DNA of 64,000 nucleotides from Liolophura sinensis (taxonomy: Eukaryota > Mollusca > Polyplacophora > Chitonida > Chitonidae): the NCBI RefSeq assembly GCF_032854445.1, contig NC_088301.1:10662281-10726280 (forward strand). Direction: 5' to 3'. How positions within the stretch are numbered: the stretch's first letter is position 1; each line of letters opens with the position of its first letter. The position numbers and the translations under genes were made by a program. The notes below the pieces were generated by a model that ran no database searches, was not told the DNA's origin, and saw nothing but the letters and a program-made list of their open reading frames with translations. Positions 26,254-39,558 of this stretch are shown here, in pieces.

Positions 26254-27917
26254 ACTAAAGGCTATCTAACATATTGCTTTCCATACAATTATGCAACAAG
26301 TAACAAATATCACTTAAGTTGTGTAAACAACACGCATTCGTTAGACCTGCTCGATGATATGATTGTTGGTCTGTTTCTTGGTTGTTCGTGAACTGAGCTT
26401 TGATTTATTACTTTTTAACTCCGTATCGAAAGGTTTTCATTTATACGATGACATGTGCAGAATTCAAATGGTCACCTGCGAACTTCACACAAGACTACAC
26501 CAGACAGCGCAGTTGACTCCTTGCCACGAAGATCTCGAAGAAAGGTTAGCAGGGGAATCTTGAAAATTCTGTGTGCGAGAATGGGGCTGAAAAATGTCCC
26601 ACTTTACCATAAGTTACAGAATGTGGAACCTTTTCCTGTGCAATAGCGCCTCGGGATTCTGGACTGACCACTAATCTTGTGTAACACACAAGTATTTCGT
26701 GTGTGTAATGTTGTTTGTAGTCTTAGGGATGGCCATTGACTAAAGCAACACACCCAGCACATGGTATAGAGACGCATACTGACACGCCAGGTTGGGCAAC
26801 TTTCTCACACGAATATGTATGGAGTAATTAGGAATGTATTAACAGAACTACTACACAGCTACTACGCAGTTTACCTATAAAACATCTCCTCAAAGGCAGG
26901 AATGAACAGTCTTCACAGCTTAGATAAGAACTGCTCTAGGCGAGAAAGGTGTCCCCGATCTTACTCTTCCTTGCTCCTTAGTGACAGAAAGCGGTCGACG
27001 AAGATGGTTTTGCCATTTTCGCAACTCAATATTTAATCTACCTTTGTCCACTTGCTTTTCACCAATATGCTATTCATATATGTACGTTACGTCACATGTA
27101 GAGAAGTTCGTCTGTGACTTGCCGAAGGTCAGTGGTTTATCCCAGGTTCCGGCTTTCTCCAACAATAAAAAATTAACGCCAGTTGCGAAAAATTCCTGGG
27201 TATGGTCTTAAACAAGAATGGAAAATGTAAATAATAACATATTCCGTCAACATACAGAGCCAGTGAGACAGAAATTCAATAATGGCAATTCAGTTAACAT
27301 CCCGTGACATGCGCGTTAACATCGACGTACATTCTCCCTTGTGACAGGTTATATGGACAGCCAGACATACCAATTGTTTTCATGAACATCTCTATACGTA
27401 CAGGACAAAATCAAGTCGATTAAATTAGGCAGATGTTAGATCAGTGCTAATAACATTTCACAAGATAAGCTGACAGGTAGCTCAATACAACTCCACCCTG
27501 GCCGGCAAAAAAATATCGAGTTAGGTTTTAGGTTTCGAGGTCAAATTTATTTTTCGAACCAGGATATAAAAAATTGACGAAATTTATTACGATTCGTCAG
27601 AAAAAAAAGATTGGCAAATGTAATAATAAAAAATTTGAATGATTCCTAGAAAAAAGTTTATTATTCTACAACCCATTACCACAAGAAGCATATGTTTAGT
27701 CTACTCTGCTTCAATATATTTATACATAACGGTTACTCTAATATTATAGGATGGATGTTGCTTGAACGAATGACCAAAAGTCCGCACATAACAAGTAGGT
27801 ATCTTTTGAGCAAATTTTCACAGATAGTCACCAATACCAAGTAGCGCAATACCAGTCCCGGATATGTTTGATCAAGAATATGTATAATGTAATTACAAGT
27901 ACATGATACCATTCCGG
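26254..27917. other. Unassigned sequence
   Basis: No gene supported. A block at about 26360-26430 is repeated at about 28985-29060. Confidence 0.4.
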
Positions 27918-28109
27918 AAGCCTCTGTGGCCGGGGTGGTTTAAGTGGCGGTGCGGTGCAATCAGCCAGAAGCCTCTCACCCATGCGGTCGCTGTGAGTTC
28001 AAGTCCAGCTCTTGTTACCCCCCCCCCCCCCCTCCAGTAGTGTGTGGAAACTTCTACCAGCAACCTGCGGACGGCGTAGAATACTGATCACATAAATAAA
28101 TAAAAATAA
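27918..28109 (+). mobile_element. SINE family 1 copy, sense, internally rearranged
   Basis: A 'gcctctgtggcc' head, 'gcggtcgctgtgagttcaag' and an (AAAT)n tail are present. The middle is replaced by a run of about 16 C at 28018-28033 and a deletion. Confidence 0.75.
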
Positions 28110-30191
28110 TTGATACCATACCGATGTGTGGGCAATATAAATACATGATCTTTTCTTGAGATTAAGTCCTGATTTTAATTTTCGTGCTAAATAATCCCAC
28201 TCCAGTGGTTTTTCAGGTATGTATGGAATACATGTGCTGATCCGGCGGTCTCCACCATATTCTCGAACCCTTCCATAAGTCTATCAAATGGCTCTGATGA
28301 AGTTATATGATTTCTATGGGTCTACTTGCCCCCTTAAAAGCCTTACCTAATTCATCTTTCATTTCAATTTTGTCTTTTTAAGAAAAAAAATGTAACGCAT
28401 TTGACATAATATTCCCCATGAACATTTAAAACGGAAATTAAACGTGTTACTTTTTAACCCAGACATTGAAGAAACCCTCTGTAACTGGATGTAATGAATC
28501 TGGGATGATGTTGTATTGGAGACAGCTTCTGTTGCTTATAAACGAAGGTTTTTATTTTTTTTCATCGTCAGAATGGGAGTTAAAATGAGACTCTGTTCGT
28601 TATATTGTTTATTACCTGCTATTCATGTTTTCACTGCATAGTCTTGGCAAGTCTGATGGCTCGTGGAAATGGGTCGTCATTAGCTGTAGTGGCCTCTGAT
28701 TTACATTCGCAGGATATCTCGAGTAACCGACAATAAACCTTGTACAGTTTATTAACCTAAAAAGCTTTTATCTGTCTTCCCCTGTTAACAGCACTTCAGT
28801 CCGAGATGAACTGTGTATAGACGAGCATGTTACAATTGGTAATATTTCAGTTGAGAAGGGACTACTCAATTCAGGGATTGGTTATGGCTCCAGTGTATGT
28901 GCAACATCTATTCATATCAAAATTTCAAGCTGACGTTTAACCACATGCTAGAGCTTTACGTCACGCGGTTTGTCAGGTTTCAGGTGTTGGTCTATCTGTT
29001 TCTTGGTTGTTTGTGAACTGAGCTTTGATTTATTAGTTTTTAACGCCACATCGACATTTTTCAGGGCGGTTGATTCTTCTGAATAATAAACGGGTTAAGC
29101 AATTCGACCTACGAGTAACCAGTGACCTCATCGCTATCTGTGTATGACGTCACGCTTGATATCCGCCTTCACCTTCCCTAAACCTAACCGCCTTGGTATA
29201 TAGATTAGGTATTCTTGAGTTTGACGTATATAATATAATTAAAGACGTAGAGCATGGAGATTAAAACCAAAGCAGCGACCAAGTATGATAGTTGGCAAAT
29301 GGTCACACGAAACCGGTGAAAGACGGCCTTTTGTCATTTTAAAAAAATCAATAAATGAATACGCCATTGTGGCAAGCCGTTTTGATATTTATTCTCACAT
29401 TATACACATGCAGCTTTCTCTTAAGCATGCTAATTCGTTAGATTTTCTCAGTGATTTGTGTATACTATGGTATATAAAACATACATACACTGTCATAACG
29501 GCTGGATCAACCGTTATGTGAATAAAATGCCATTCTCATGCTAAGCAGAGCAATGCTCGTGGCTCAGTTGTTAAAAACTGGTTTAAGATTTAATACGAAA
29601 TTTAGCGTAAAGCAAAGTCTTCAGGTTTGCACTTAGCCTAAAAAAACATTGTGTTACATTATATTAAATATATCATTAAAGTGCTGCTGATATACTTGGA
29701 CTTTGGGTACCGCATTGACTGTTGAGTTTGGCTAAAAATTTAAATATAAAATATGACTTAATATATACATATATATATACCGGTATTAGCGAATACACAT
29801 TGGAACAACTGAGCCTTGTTCACCGCTGCACAGTCATCTGACCCAGGATTAGTGACTATCTGACTAGCTGGCTATATCACAGTCAGGATAGATCCAGCAA
29901 TGTGGAGAAACTAACAAATAGGCTAAATGTTGCGTGCAGAGTTTGATCTTTGTTCCTGTAAAGCGATATTTAAACGTCATGGCTGGCATTTGTAATTATA
30001 TCAGTTTCTAATAGTTCATTGACACTCTCTAATCTCAGAAGTGTTTCAACACAACACAAACGAGTTGAAGTTAACACATCTCCGAGCGAAGCATTTAATT
30101 TGTGCTCAAGAAAGCGCGACTTCTATACAGCGCTTAAAGATGAAACGCATTAAGCTAAGCTGTAAAATGAAAAGTACCATGTTACTGTCTT
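28110..30191. other. Unassigned sequence
   Basis: No gene supported. The frame at 29285-29521 (+) has no known domain. Confidence 0.4.
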
Positions 30192-30427
30192 TGATTTATT
30201 TATTTATTTGATTGGTGTTTTACGCCGTACTCAAGAGTATTTCACTTATACGATGGCGGCCAGCATTGTGATGGGAGGAAACCGGGCAGAGCCCGGGGAA
30301 AACCCACGACCATCCGCAGGTTGCTGACAGACCTTCCCACGTACGGCCGGAGAGGAAGCCAGCATGAACTCACAGCGACCGCATTGGTGAGAGGCTCCTG
30401 GGTCATTACCCTGCGGTAGCTCGCTTA
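30192..30427 (-). mobile_element. SINE family 1, nearly full-length, antisense
   Basis: It runs from the (TTTA)n tail through 'ggtgttttacgccgtactca', 'ggcggccagcattgtg' and 'cccacgtacggccggagag' to the head-proximal 'gcattggtgagaggctcctg'. The extreme 5' end is diverged. Confidence 0.9.
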
Positions 30428-32160
30428 TGCCAAAAACTGAAATCGACCAAACGGTTATTTGGAAAGGTTTCACATACCATACACAAATTACAAATGAATC
30501 GTATTTTCTTTGCACACGCCATCTGCTTTCACCAGGCCCTATGTTCAGAACGTCCTCTTTATCTCTCAGCCCGTGTAACCAGCGTCTAGCTGCAGGTTAG
30601 GCCCGTCTCTCGCAAATAACTCTGTTAACAAGTTTGTGCCCAATTTATACGATTGTTCTCGCATCATCTTGACGGCTGATTCTTCTGAAATGAGCTTCTT
30701 TACTCAATATTGGTCCCCTAACAGATCTTTTCTGTCGCCCAGTGACTCGCCTTGGGCTATCCGTCAGCTCGAACTCTGTCCACCTCAGGCTCCCGTCAGT
30801 TGTCACACACCTTGCCGGCATAGTATAGGAATCAATTTTCAGTCAGCTGAGCACCGCAGGGACTGCAGGGTGACAGGAAAAACACTGCGGGAGTTAAGTG
30901 GGCATTCATCGATGCCTTTGTGTCCCAGCATGTCTAGAACATACCTTGCGTCTTCCAACATCACTGAAAACTGCTGACTGCTTCTCTATGCATGATTTCG
31001 TCCTATTTTCGTACTTTTTATACTTTCTAAGTTTTTTGGTGGTTTGTGTTATTTGTCGTTTCGCGAAATGACCATGCGATTATTGACCTGGAAACATCCT
31101 TGTTGGTTAACGGCTGGCGTAGATTAATTCTATACCTTCTTCCGGCCTAACTGTATAATAATGCTTGCATAAATCCTTGAAACCCATGCCTGCCAGTTTA
31201 GCCATGGGTCACGACAAACAGTATTATGCAACAAATGGGAATGCCAAATGCTTACTGGTTTGGAGTACTAGTATACTTGTGCTGATGAAATGATTTCCTT
31301 TACTTGAGACAAAATGTAAAACATTTCTGGTATTATTTAGTTTTCGTCTCCAAATATTCACATGCTGAAAAATTTGTCTTATCATTGGATTTTTTAATGT
31401 TTTGCTGTGTTTGTGAAAGCTTCGGTTAATGATTCTGGCCTGTTTCCGAGCTTTCTGTTTTTGGCCGGACATCGCCTTTTTATTAGGCCGGAGGTACAGT
31501 GACAAATATTGACTGTCACCTCCATGCATGCTGCCTTAGTCAACTGAAACAAAATGCAACCCCGTCCGTTCCTCGTGGATCAAAATCCAATTAATCCATC
31601 CTTGGACCTCATAAATCAAATTTGTCGATTAGTGCGACGGGCGATTTGTATGGTAATTTTCATGTTTTCCATTAGATTTCCTGTGCTAGAACCATTCGGA
31701 ATCCGCCAAGAAAAAGGCACATATCCGAGTAAAACCAGGTCAACACTGCAGTCGTCCAAGACTGCTCCACTCACCCGGGAATAACTTATTAACCATTGAC
31801 ATACTTTTGACCTTTAACCTTCACCGAATCTTTGACCTTTGGAGAATGGATTTCCAGAAGGTTGCCAATCGATCATACACTAAGTATCACGTGTTCTTCA
31901 GGTCAGAAAAGAGGCTGGAGAGGGTGAGACGACGGAAAATGCGGTCGGATAGGGACAGAGCTTATAAGGACGGGCCACGTTGATATTCATGACGCAATCG
32001 TCCCAAAGGCACATTTTCAAAAAACTTCCACACTAATTCTTGTTTTCTTCAACATATTTTTACTGCTGTCACTGGACAACTGTCACTGAACAAAATGGTT
32101 CAGTGACAGTTTGGTTGACCAATGAATGCTCCAATTTGCCTGGCACTTTACTAAATATTT
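30428..32160. other. Unassigned sequence
   Basis: No convincing gene. The 113-codon frame at 30636-30977 (+) and the 101-codon frame at 31224-31529 (-) show no recognisable family. Confidence 0.4.
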
Positions 32161-32371
32161 TGATTTATTTATTTACTTTATTAATGTTTTACATGATACT
32201 CAAGAATATTTCACTTATACAATGGCGGACAGTATTATTGTGGGAGAAAAACCGGACAGAGTCCGTGGAAACCCACGAACCCACGGCAGGTGACTGGTAA
32301 ACTGTACCATGTACGACAGGAAAGGAAGTCAGTCTGAATGGGACTTACAGTGACCGCTCTGGTGGAGTGCG
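32161..32371 (-). mobile_element. SINE family 1, antisense, diverged
   Basis: 'atactcaagaatatttcact' and 'aaacccacgaacccacggca' match the consensus order. Its 5' end touches the start of the 69-bp array. Confidence 0.8.
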
Positions 32372-32390
32372 CTTGAGACATTGTACTGTG

Positions 32391-32889
32391 TGAGTACGCT
32401 AATTACTCGGTCATGGAGACCCTTAATTATTTTGAACACTGCGTGAGACGTTTCTTTCAGTATGTGGCAGAAACTCGGCCATGAGAGACCCCTAATTATT
32501 TTGAGCACTGCCTTAGGCGTTTCTTTCAGTATGTGGCAGAAACTCGGCCATGGGAGACCCCTAATTATTCTGAGCACTGCCTTAGGCGTTTCTTTCAGTA
32601 TGTGGCAGAAACTCGGCCATGAGAGCCCCCTCATTATTTTGAGCACTGCGTGAGACTTTTCTTTCAGTATGTGGCAGAAACTCGGCCATGAGAGCCCCCT
32701 AATTATTTTGAGCACTGCGTGAGACTTTTCTTTAAGTATGTGGCAGAAACTCGGCCATGAGAGGCCCCTAATTATTTTGAGCACTGCGTGAGACGTTTCT
32801 TTCAGTATGTGGCAGAAACTCGGCCATGAGAGACCCCTAATTATTTTGAGCACTGCCTTAGGCGTTTCTTTCAGTATGTGGCAGAAACT
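32391..32889. repeat. 69-bp tandem array, open on the minus strand
   Basis: Seven units of 69 bp include 'tatgtggcagaaactcggcc' and 'taattattttgagcactg'. The minus strand reads as 23-residue repeats (core FCHILKE, then AVLKIIRGL) within a 197-codon frame at 32329-32922. The frame has no signal peptide or known domain, and the period of 3x23 makes openness automatic once one unit is open. I call it a repeat; a coding role is possible but unsupported. Confidence 0.9.
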
Positions 32890-33954
32890 TTTTTTTAAAT
32901 TGACCATCTTTAAAGAGAACATATAGAAATGAAGAATAAACTTTAAAAGCTGATAACATCTTCAAAGAGCAAATGTAATGTTTGTCAGTTCTTGCCGTTT
33001 ATTGTGCGAGTTGATACAACTGAAGAGGAAAATCGCGCTACAATAGCATTAAAAACACCGATAGTTGTCGGCTTTGCATACATTTTCCTAACTGCTAGGC
33101 GGTTTTGTCTGAGCTTTTTGGGATATACCTTTCAAATCATTACCGAAGGCTTTTCGTCAAAGCGCAGGTTCTCCAACCAAATCAATGGTACTGTATTATG
33201 CAGACAAGCTTATACCCTGGGCGCATACCTGCAAACAAAGAGAAAGAATTACCCTTCCGGTAGACACGGTGTTAAACCTGGATAGTGAAAAGAGGTAAAC
33301 ATCTGAGTGAAAGTAAACACGACGTCCCGGATCAGAAGACGGTATAAACATCCAGTAGCCTGGTTACCACTGAGCGGCGTATACCATAGACATGCTCAGT
33401 GAGGGGTTACGTGATCAGAAGGGATATTAACAAGTGCCTACACAATCATCCTTGGCGCTGGGGGTTGTTGTAGCGAGGAAGACGAGGGGGAGTGTGTGGA
33501 GGGGTACACACACACATAGCCAGTGTATTGCCCAGACGGCTAGGTTTGCGAGTGTCATAACATAACCGGATGCTAGGTGTAACTCTGGTGGAAACAACTG
33601 TCAAACATTCACCCAGAATCATCCAAATACGCCTCAGAGCAGAAGCACCTGTGTATTCTTTAGCTGTATTAATCCGTTCAGCATTAAAGCAGACACGGCC
33701 TGAAACATCTGAACACAGTAACGAGACAAGCTTCACAGCGCAAGCCATTCCTCGGTGGTAATATTTTCGCTAACACCACCGTAGCATTTCAAACTGCCAC
33801 AGCCAGAGCACCGGATTGTCACTGTTTGAAGCGCAAAAATGTGTTGTTTAAGAGTTTAACACCTTCGTCTTTGTGGGGTTTTTTTGTGTGTAACGCTGTA
33901 CCTTGTTCAGTCAGGTTCAACGCTATTCTCCCACCAATGTGTAACTCTCTCCCA
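32890..33954. other. Unassigned sequence
   Basis: No gene supported. Frames at 32992-33285 (+) and 33446-33748 (-) lack recognisable domains. Confidence 0.4.
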
Positions 33955-34036
33955 CACGTCACAGCTCTCTGTCACACGTCACAGTTCTCTGTCACACGTC
34001 ACAGTTCTCTGTCACACGTCACAGTTCTCTGTCACA
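33955..34036. repeat. 20-bp tandem repeat
   Basis: About four units of 'cacacgtcacagttctctgt'. Confidence 0.9.
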
Positions 34037-34934
34037 ACTAAACAGACACTAAAGATCCCTCAACCCATAACACTTGCCGTTTAAACAACAATGAAATAAA
34101 TAGGTCATTGAGAAAATCCTTATCAGCATCTGTTCATATGACGTGTCCTCTGAATGCGGGCCCTCTGAGTCTATACACTGTCATTCACCTATAAACTTGC
34201 GTTATATAAGCAAACATTCTTGCTGAAAACAGCAATCATATAACTCGATGTACGACATCACCAGCGTGAGATGGCCGTTCGATAGGTATTTGTACTGGAT
34301 TATACTCCTGACTTACGACAGGATTCAAGAAGACGCATTTATAGCTCCCCTGAGGACATGGCGGAGCTCTTCAGCAGACGATAAGCCAGAGTCATAGTAT
34401 GGTTGTTCATAAAGCTTTTACAACCACAGCCCGCGATATAGACCACTGGAGGCTTATCCTACTCATCCAGTTTATCTGGGCTTTTATTGTAACCTGAGAA
34501 GATGTCAGGTGGTGTATGACGAATGTTGTAGTTGTAGTTTTACTAAAAACAGAGAAAAAAATTTCTCGACTCAAGACTTTCCTTAATGAAACTTCCAATA
34601 TTGACGTTTTCACGCTAATTTTACGTATACTGATTTCATTTAGTCAAGACAATAAACGAAGCAAAATGAGATTTAAAAATGCGTTGCTGTCGGGTTTCCT
34701 GGAAATTTTATACATTTCCGAACAAGAACATCAGCACTTTGCTGTATTTTGGCACCATAAGTGAACATTTAAGGCGTGTATATGACGCTAGATCCAGGTA
34801 TCTCTAGTCATGTCGTTTTGGCGGCAAGGCCTACATGTCCAGCTGTAACCACACTAATCTGATTTAATTTGTTGGTCTCAAATTCATAAAATTCCACGAT
34901 CATGGTGGAGCTTTCATTGCGTCCGGTCCCGGGC
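34037..34934. other. Unassigned sequence
   Basis: No feature recognised. Confidence 0.5.
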
Positions 34935-35140
34935 AATAAAATGCAGGATTGTGCCATTCAATTTTGAAACTATGGGGTACATAGGCCAGTCAAATGTGAG
35001 ATTGTGCCATTCAAATTTGAAACTATGGAGTATACAGACCAATCAAATGCAGGATCGTGCCATTCAAATTTGAAACTATGGAGTATACAGACCAATCAAA
35101 TGCAGGATTGTGCAATTGAAATTTGAATCTATGGAGTAAA
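34935..35140. repeat. 53-bp tandem repeat
   Basis: About four units, each with 'attgtgccattcaaatttga' and 'accaatcaaatgcagg'. Confidence 0.85.
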
Positions 35141-36069
35141 TATAATATGACTTCTCATGGGTACTCTTTGTACGTGTATATGGAGAAATGTCTCCATCTA
35201 ACAAAGGGCTAATCTAGGATGCTTGTGCACATGAAGTAGCAAAATTCGCCTGTAGCTGTCGAAGTTGGGTAACTTACACTCTGGTTTCCTTCAACCCATA
35301 AAACTGACCGAGATCGTATAAGCATCCAGTCCCTCGGTATGACTTTAAACAACAATCAAATAAACAACAATCACATAAATAAATAAATAAATAAATAAAT
35401 AAACAGTTTTTCACTCTTGGACCAAATAACTTCCTTCGAGGCACGTTGCAAAGGTTGGTGTAAATTTCAAAAGTCTTGATAAATTCATCTATAGAATTTC
35501 CACCACCATCTAGTTAGAATGCGAGAAAGAAGAAAAACATATACAATCCAATTAGATAACGATATACGACGAAAACAATTTTCAACGACTGTTAGGCAGA
35601 CGTGTGTTTTAACACGCAAAATATTTTTAAAATGCAGATTGATACTAGGTAGGGCTGTGTGACAGTAATAAGTGGTTACAGACGGTGAAGCGCTCAGTGT
35701 TATCCTGTACATTATCGACCTATTCAGCAAACACGAGAATTATCCAGGGCAAAGTAGACCTTTGTATCTGAAATACTTAAATCATAACAGCGCAATAGAA
35801 AGTATGCACGTCGAAATTACTCACGTCGATAAAACTTAAATTTGTATAAAAACAAAATTATTGAATTCGCCCGGGAAAAAAATAATCATCAAACAAACAT
35901 ATCGAGGGGGAAACAAACAAATTGTTTCAAGTGGATAGAAGCATTTGCCACAGAATGTAAAGCAATGGTTATTTTCTATTGATACATTTCTTTGTAAGCG
36001 ATAGATGTTCATTTGAGCAGGTCATTTCAGCATTGTTTAATCAGTAGATATTTTGCTAACATATTCACC
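35141..36069. other. Unassigned sequence with a short (AAAT)n
   Basis: An (AAAT)n run lies at about 35376-35402. No gene was found. Confidence 0.5.
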
Positions 36070-36134
36070 ATATAAAGCGAAATATTCATGAGTGCAGCGT
36101 AAAACACCAAACAAATGAATAAGTAAGTAAATAT
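36070..36134 (+). mobile_element. SINE family 1, 3' end only
   Basis: 'gagtgcagcgtaaaacacca' and the tail identify a severely 5'-truncated copy. Confidence 0.75.
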
Positions 36135-36859
36135 TTACCATTCATTTTAGTCGCCATCCCTTTTCCGCAGAACGACAATTAAATTTGGAGATTTACATAT
36201 TCAAACTGCCACATTGTCACGTCTTGTGCTTCTACTCTCCTGCGGCAGACTGTTTGGCACTCATTTGGAAGAACGCGCACATAATGCGCAGGCACTAGCT
36301 GGGAATTTGAGGGAGATTATCTCCCTTACAACAACTCTTTTTCCAATTTCGTGTCACAATACCCCATGAGAAAACCCGAATTGGTTTCCCAGGGAAATAG
36401 CCTGTTAACCTAGTTTTTACAGTGTGGCTTGAGGCAAAGAAACGTAACACCCTGGGAAAAAGCAATGTAAATACACATGCATTTGCTCTACAGATCTGGT
36501 ACCCTCCGTTCAAAGATTAATCACGTGACTTGCTTATAATCTGGCTGGTGATTCCATCAGAGAGACGAGATTTCCATCGGATCACATTCCCTTTCACCTT
36601 AACCTGGTTACGCTGTTTACGGACAGGTCACAGCCTCTTTATCCCATCCGTTTCAGACAGCCTTGTTTGGGGTTTTTTTCTTGAAAATGGCTTTGCTTGC
36701 GTCGATGTAAGACATGTTAGCATTTATTGGATAATATTAAATTGAACGTTATGTTGAATTAGCCTTCAAAGCACATGTTGAACATGTTGATATTAGGAAT
36801 ATCTTGGTGCCCAGGCCTCCTTTTCACCCTGCATGGGATGGCAGTTTGAAAATCGCGAA
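36135..36859. other. Unassigned sequence
   Basis: No gene or repeat recognised. Confidence 0.5.
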
Positions 36860-37314
36860 AATAAAAGAAAGCTAAAATTTGACGTAAGGTTCAACACACT
36901 GACAACTTAAAACTATGAGTAAAAATCCTTTGATTTAATTTTTTTTAATTTTTGAAAGGAGTGTTGAAAGGCATTCAAATATTTCATTACTCTGGTGGGC
37001 TTTATCACCTTTTTTTCCTGACGTTCACTAGAAGGAAGGAATTTTTGGTACGGTAACATTATTAAAGTAATCCTTCACTCATGGGTAGAAAGAGTTATTC
37101 CAACATTCAGTGTCTTGAGTTGGACAAACTGCCTGTGACGCCAGAATCCCTAACTTCTGATAGTATGGTCCATAATGCCCATCTTAGAATTGAAATGTTT
37201 GAGCGCCTTTAACTCTTTCACAAAAATCTATAAAAATAAAAGAAAGAATATTTGTGCATAGCTTTAAGTAGTCTAATTAGTGATACCTACTTCGATTTTT
37301 AAGGGTCTTTTCTT
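36860..37314. mobile_element. T2/Kolobok-like MITE, second copy of the outer family
   Basis: It is collinear with the outer element of 11119-12179: 'aataaaagaaagct' at the left, 'agaaggaaggaatttttgg' and 'gttattccaacattcagtg' inside, and 'gggtcttttctt' then TTAA (37315-37318) at the right. The left TTAA is decayed. It lacks the nested element found at 11263-11829. Confidence 0.82.
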
Positions 37315-37318
37315 TTAA

Positions 37319-38345
37319 AAGGTAAGACAGTACAACTGCTTATAGTTTGTTTCCCGTGAAACTGCTATTCAAACTATCTTAACCGAATTAAATATTTTGT
37401 GGATTTTTGTTTAAACTTTGAAACTTCAAAATGTGAAAATTATCGGAGATGTGAATGTCAGCAATTCAAGCCTAACATATCCGTATAATATACACCAGGC
37501 GTCAACCTAAAGAGGGGAATTACCTCACCGCTTTAAACCGATATAGGTCTAAGCATTAGTATCTGTACAGTTCCAATACAAAAATAATAAGAAATAAGGA
37601 ATACAATAAAAAATAGGTGTAAAAGCAGAATGAAACTAATCTACAGACAACTGACTGAAAACATGTGAGGCTGTCACAGTTTTTATGTTCATTGCTTTTC
37701 TTCTCGTCTCTTACGTTGTATGTCATTTTTAACCCGTCGTAAAATTCCGTTCCGCATTACGGCGTGTCTTGGAGTTGGTCCTCAGACATTAGCTGACAAT
37801 ACCATGTCAACATGGAGGAACGTTTCCGTCTGTCTCAGGCGATGTGTACTCCGCGATTTAATATGTCGGAGAGCAATCAATAATCAAAGGGATTGCTCTG
37901 GAGGCAATGGCCTATACCGACAAGAGAAAACAATCTCGGTATAACATCACATGTACAAAAAAAATCTTCTGGGAGCCTTTTTTTAAGCTGACGTTTTAAA
38001 ACTTCACTGGGCGATTAATCTTTGCAACACATACTAATGGATTTCTTACACGAATTTCGATAGGATAACGTAACGTCCGTTAAAGGTCATTCTCACATTG
38101 TCACAAGGTATATTACATCCTTGCTTTTTACACATAAATATAACAGGCGAATACGGCAGTGATATTTTACACTCACATGTAACATGCCCATGGTGTTCGC
38201 ATATATAACACTCATATACACATCAAGTACTCACATATTGCTGTGATATATTGCACTTACATATTACGTGGGTACATGGCACTCCAATAATACCGGTACA
38301 CTCATATGTAATACGACAGGTGGGACCTATTATATCAATATTATT
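37319..38345. other. Unassigned sequence
   Basis: Repeated 'ctcacata'-like phrases occur at about 38160-38300. No gene was found. Confidence 0.45.
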
Positions 38346-38501
38346 TTATTTATTTATTTGATTGGTGCTCTACGCCGTACTCACGAATATTTCACTTATG
38401 CCACGTCGGCCAGCATTATGGTAAGAAGAAACTGGACAGAGCCCGGGGGAAACCCACGAACATCTGCATGTTGCTGAGAGACCTTCCAACGTACAGCCGA
38501 C
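38346..38501 (-). mobile_element. SINE family 1, 5'-truncated, antisense
   Basis: The TSD is caatattatt at 38336-38345 and 38502-38511. The copy starts at the tail and stops at 'aacgtacagccga', so its 5' third was never inserted. Confidence 0.88.
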
Positions 38502-38511
38502 CAATATTATT

Positions 38512-39160
38512 CACATTGTGAAAACCACTCTAAAAGAGAATGACGTCACGATGTACGACAGGTATGACGTCATCTATATTGTTATTCATGATTGATCACA
38601 TACATGTATACGCTCTCGTGTAGACCTACTGGACATTGACGTTGAGAAGATGTGAAAAGGTCAAATAGTATGGTATAAATCAACGTCCTTATCAGCCTTT
38701 TTTTGTGAAAGCCAACGTCAACCTGACAGGGTATGAATATATAAAGCTTCTCGAGGAGTAGCAGAGTCTGTCGTGACCTTGATTGTAGTTGACATTAAAG
38801 GGTTGAGCATTACGAGAGTCTGAACCCGCTATCCACTTTTCTGTCGATCTGACTACATATACAACATACTTGGCGCCATTAATCACTCAGGCATTGATGG
38901 TTGTTTGTGGACAAGGAAAAAAAGCGTTTGAAATAAAGATTATGATTTTAAGAAAAACGAAGAAAACTATGCTAAAAACTAATAAAAGGAAATGATTGAA
39001 TAAAAAAAACATTCCTTTATGAGGAATATTTAACATCTCTTAATAAGCCCTGTATTTTACACACATTTTCTGTCAATGGTGTGAAATTTCGGAAATGACG
39101 TCATCGGTGAACAAACAGGTAACCTCATGTCTGACTCTTCCCACTATATAAACAAATAAA
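38512..39160. other. Unassigned sequence
   Basis: No gene recognised. Confidence 0.5.
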
Positions 39161-39440
39161 TGAATGAACGCTTAGGGTTAAACGTCATACTAAACAATTT
39201 TTCAGACATATGACGACGAAGATTACGTGTGTGTACATATATTGGGTCTTCTTGTAACCGGCGAGTCCATGCCGCCAAAGTGCTGCTCTCACTGAAGTAT
39301 CATGCCGAAGACATGTACCAAACACAACACCCCAACCAGTCTCATTATACTGACAACGAACCAACTATTCTTGTTTCTTTGCTCTAACATCTTAGTGCTG
39401 AGCGCCAAGCGACCCAGCAACAATTATATATCATTTTTAA
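39161..39440 (-). mobile_element. SINE family 2, antisense, lacking its 5' head
   Basis: 'ttcagacatatgacgacga', 'gccgccaaagtgctgctctc' and 'gagcgccaagcgacccagca' follow the family 2 order. The tRNA-like head is missing at the right. Confidence 0.82.
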
Positions 39441-39558
39441 AAGTCGTTGTTTATATAGGCCCCGGTAACAATGGGAAACTAATTGCTACATAATATATTA
39501 CAATGCATTTATCTCACTATACATAGGCATTATGTATTGCAACTTTCACAAGCTATAT

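Noticed and set aside
31795-31850. Nuclear-receptor direct repeats (tgaccttt-like)
   Set aside because: Three loose half-sites with irregular spacing; weak evidence.
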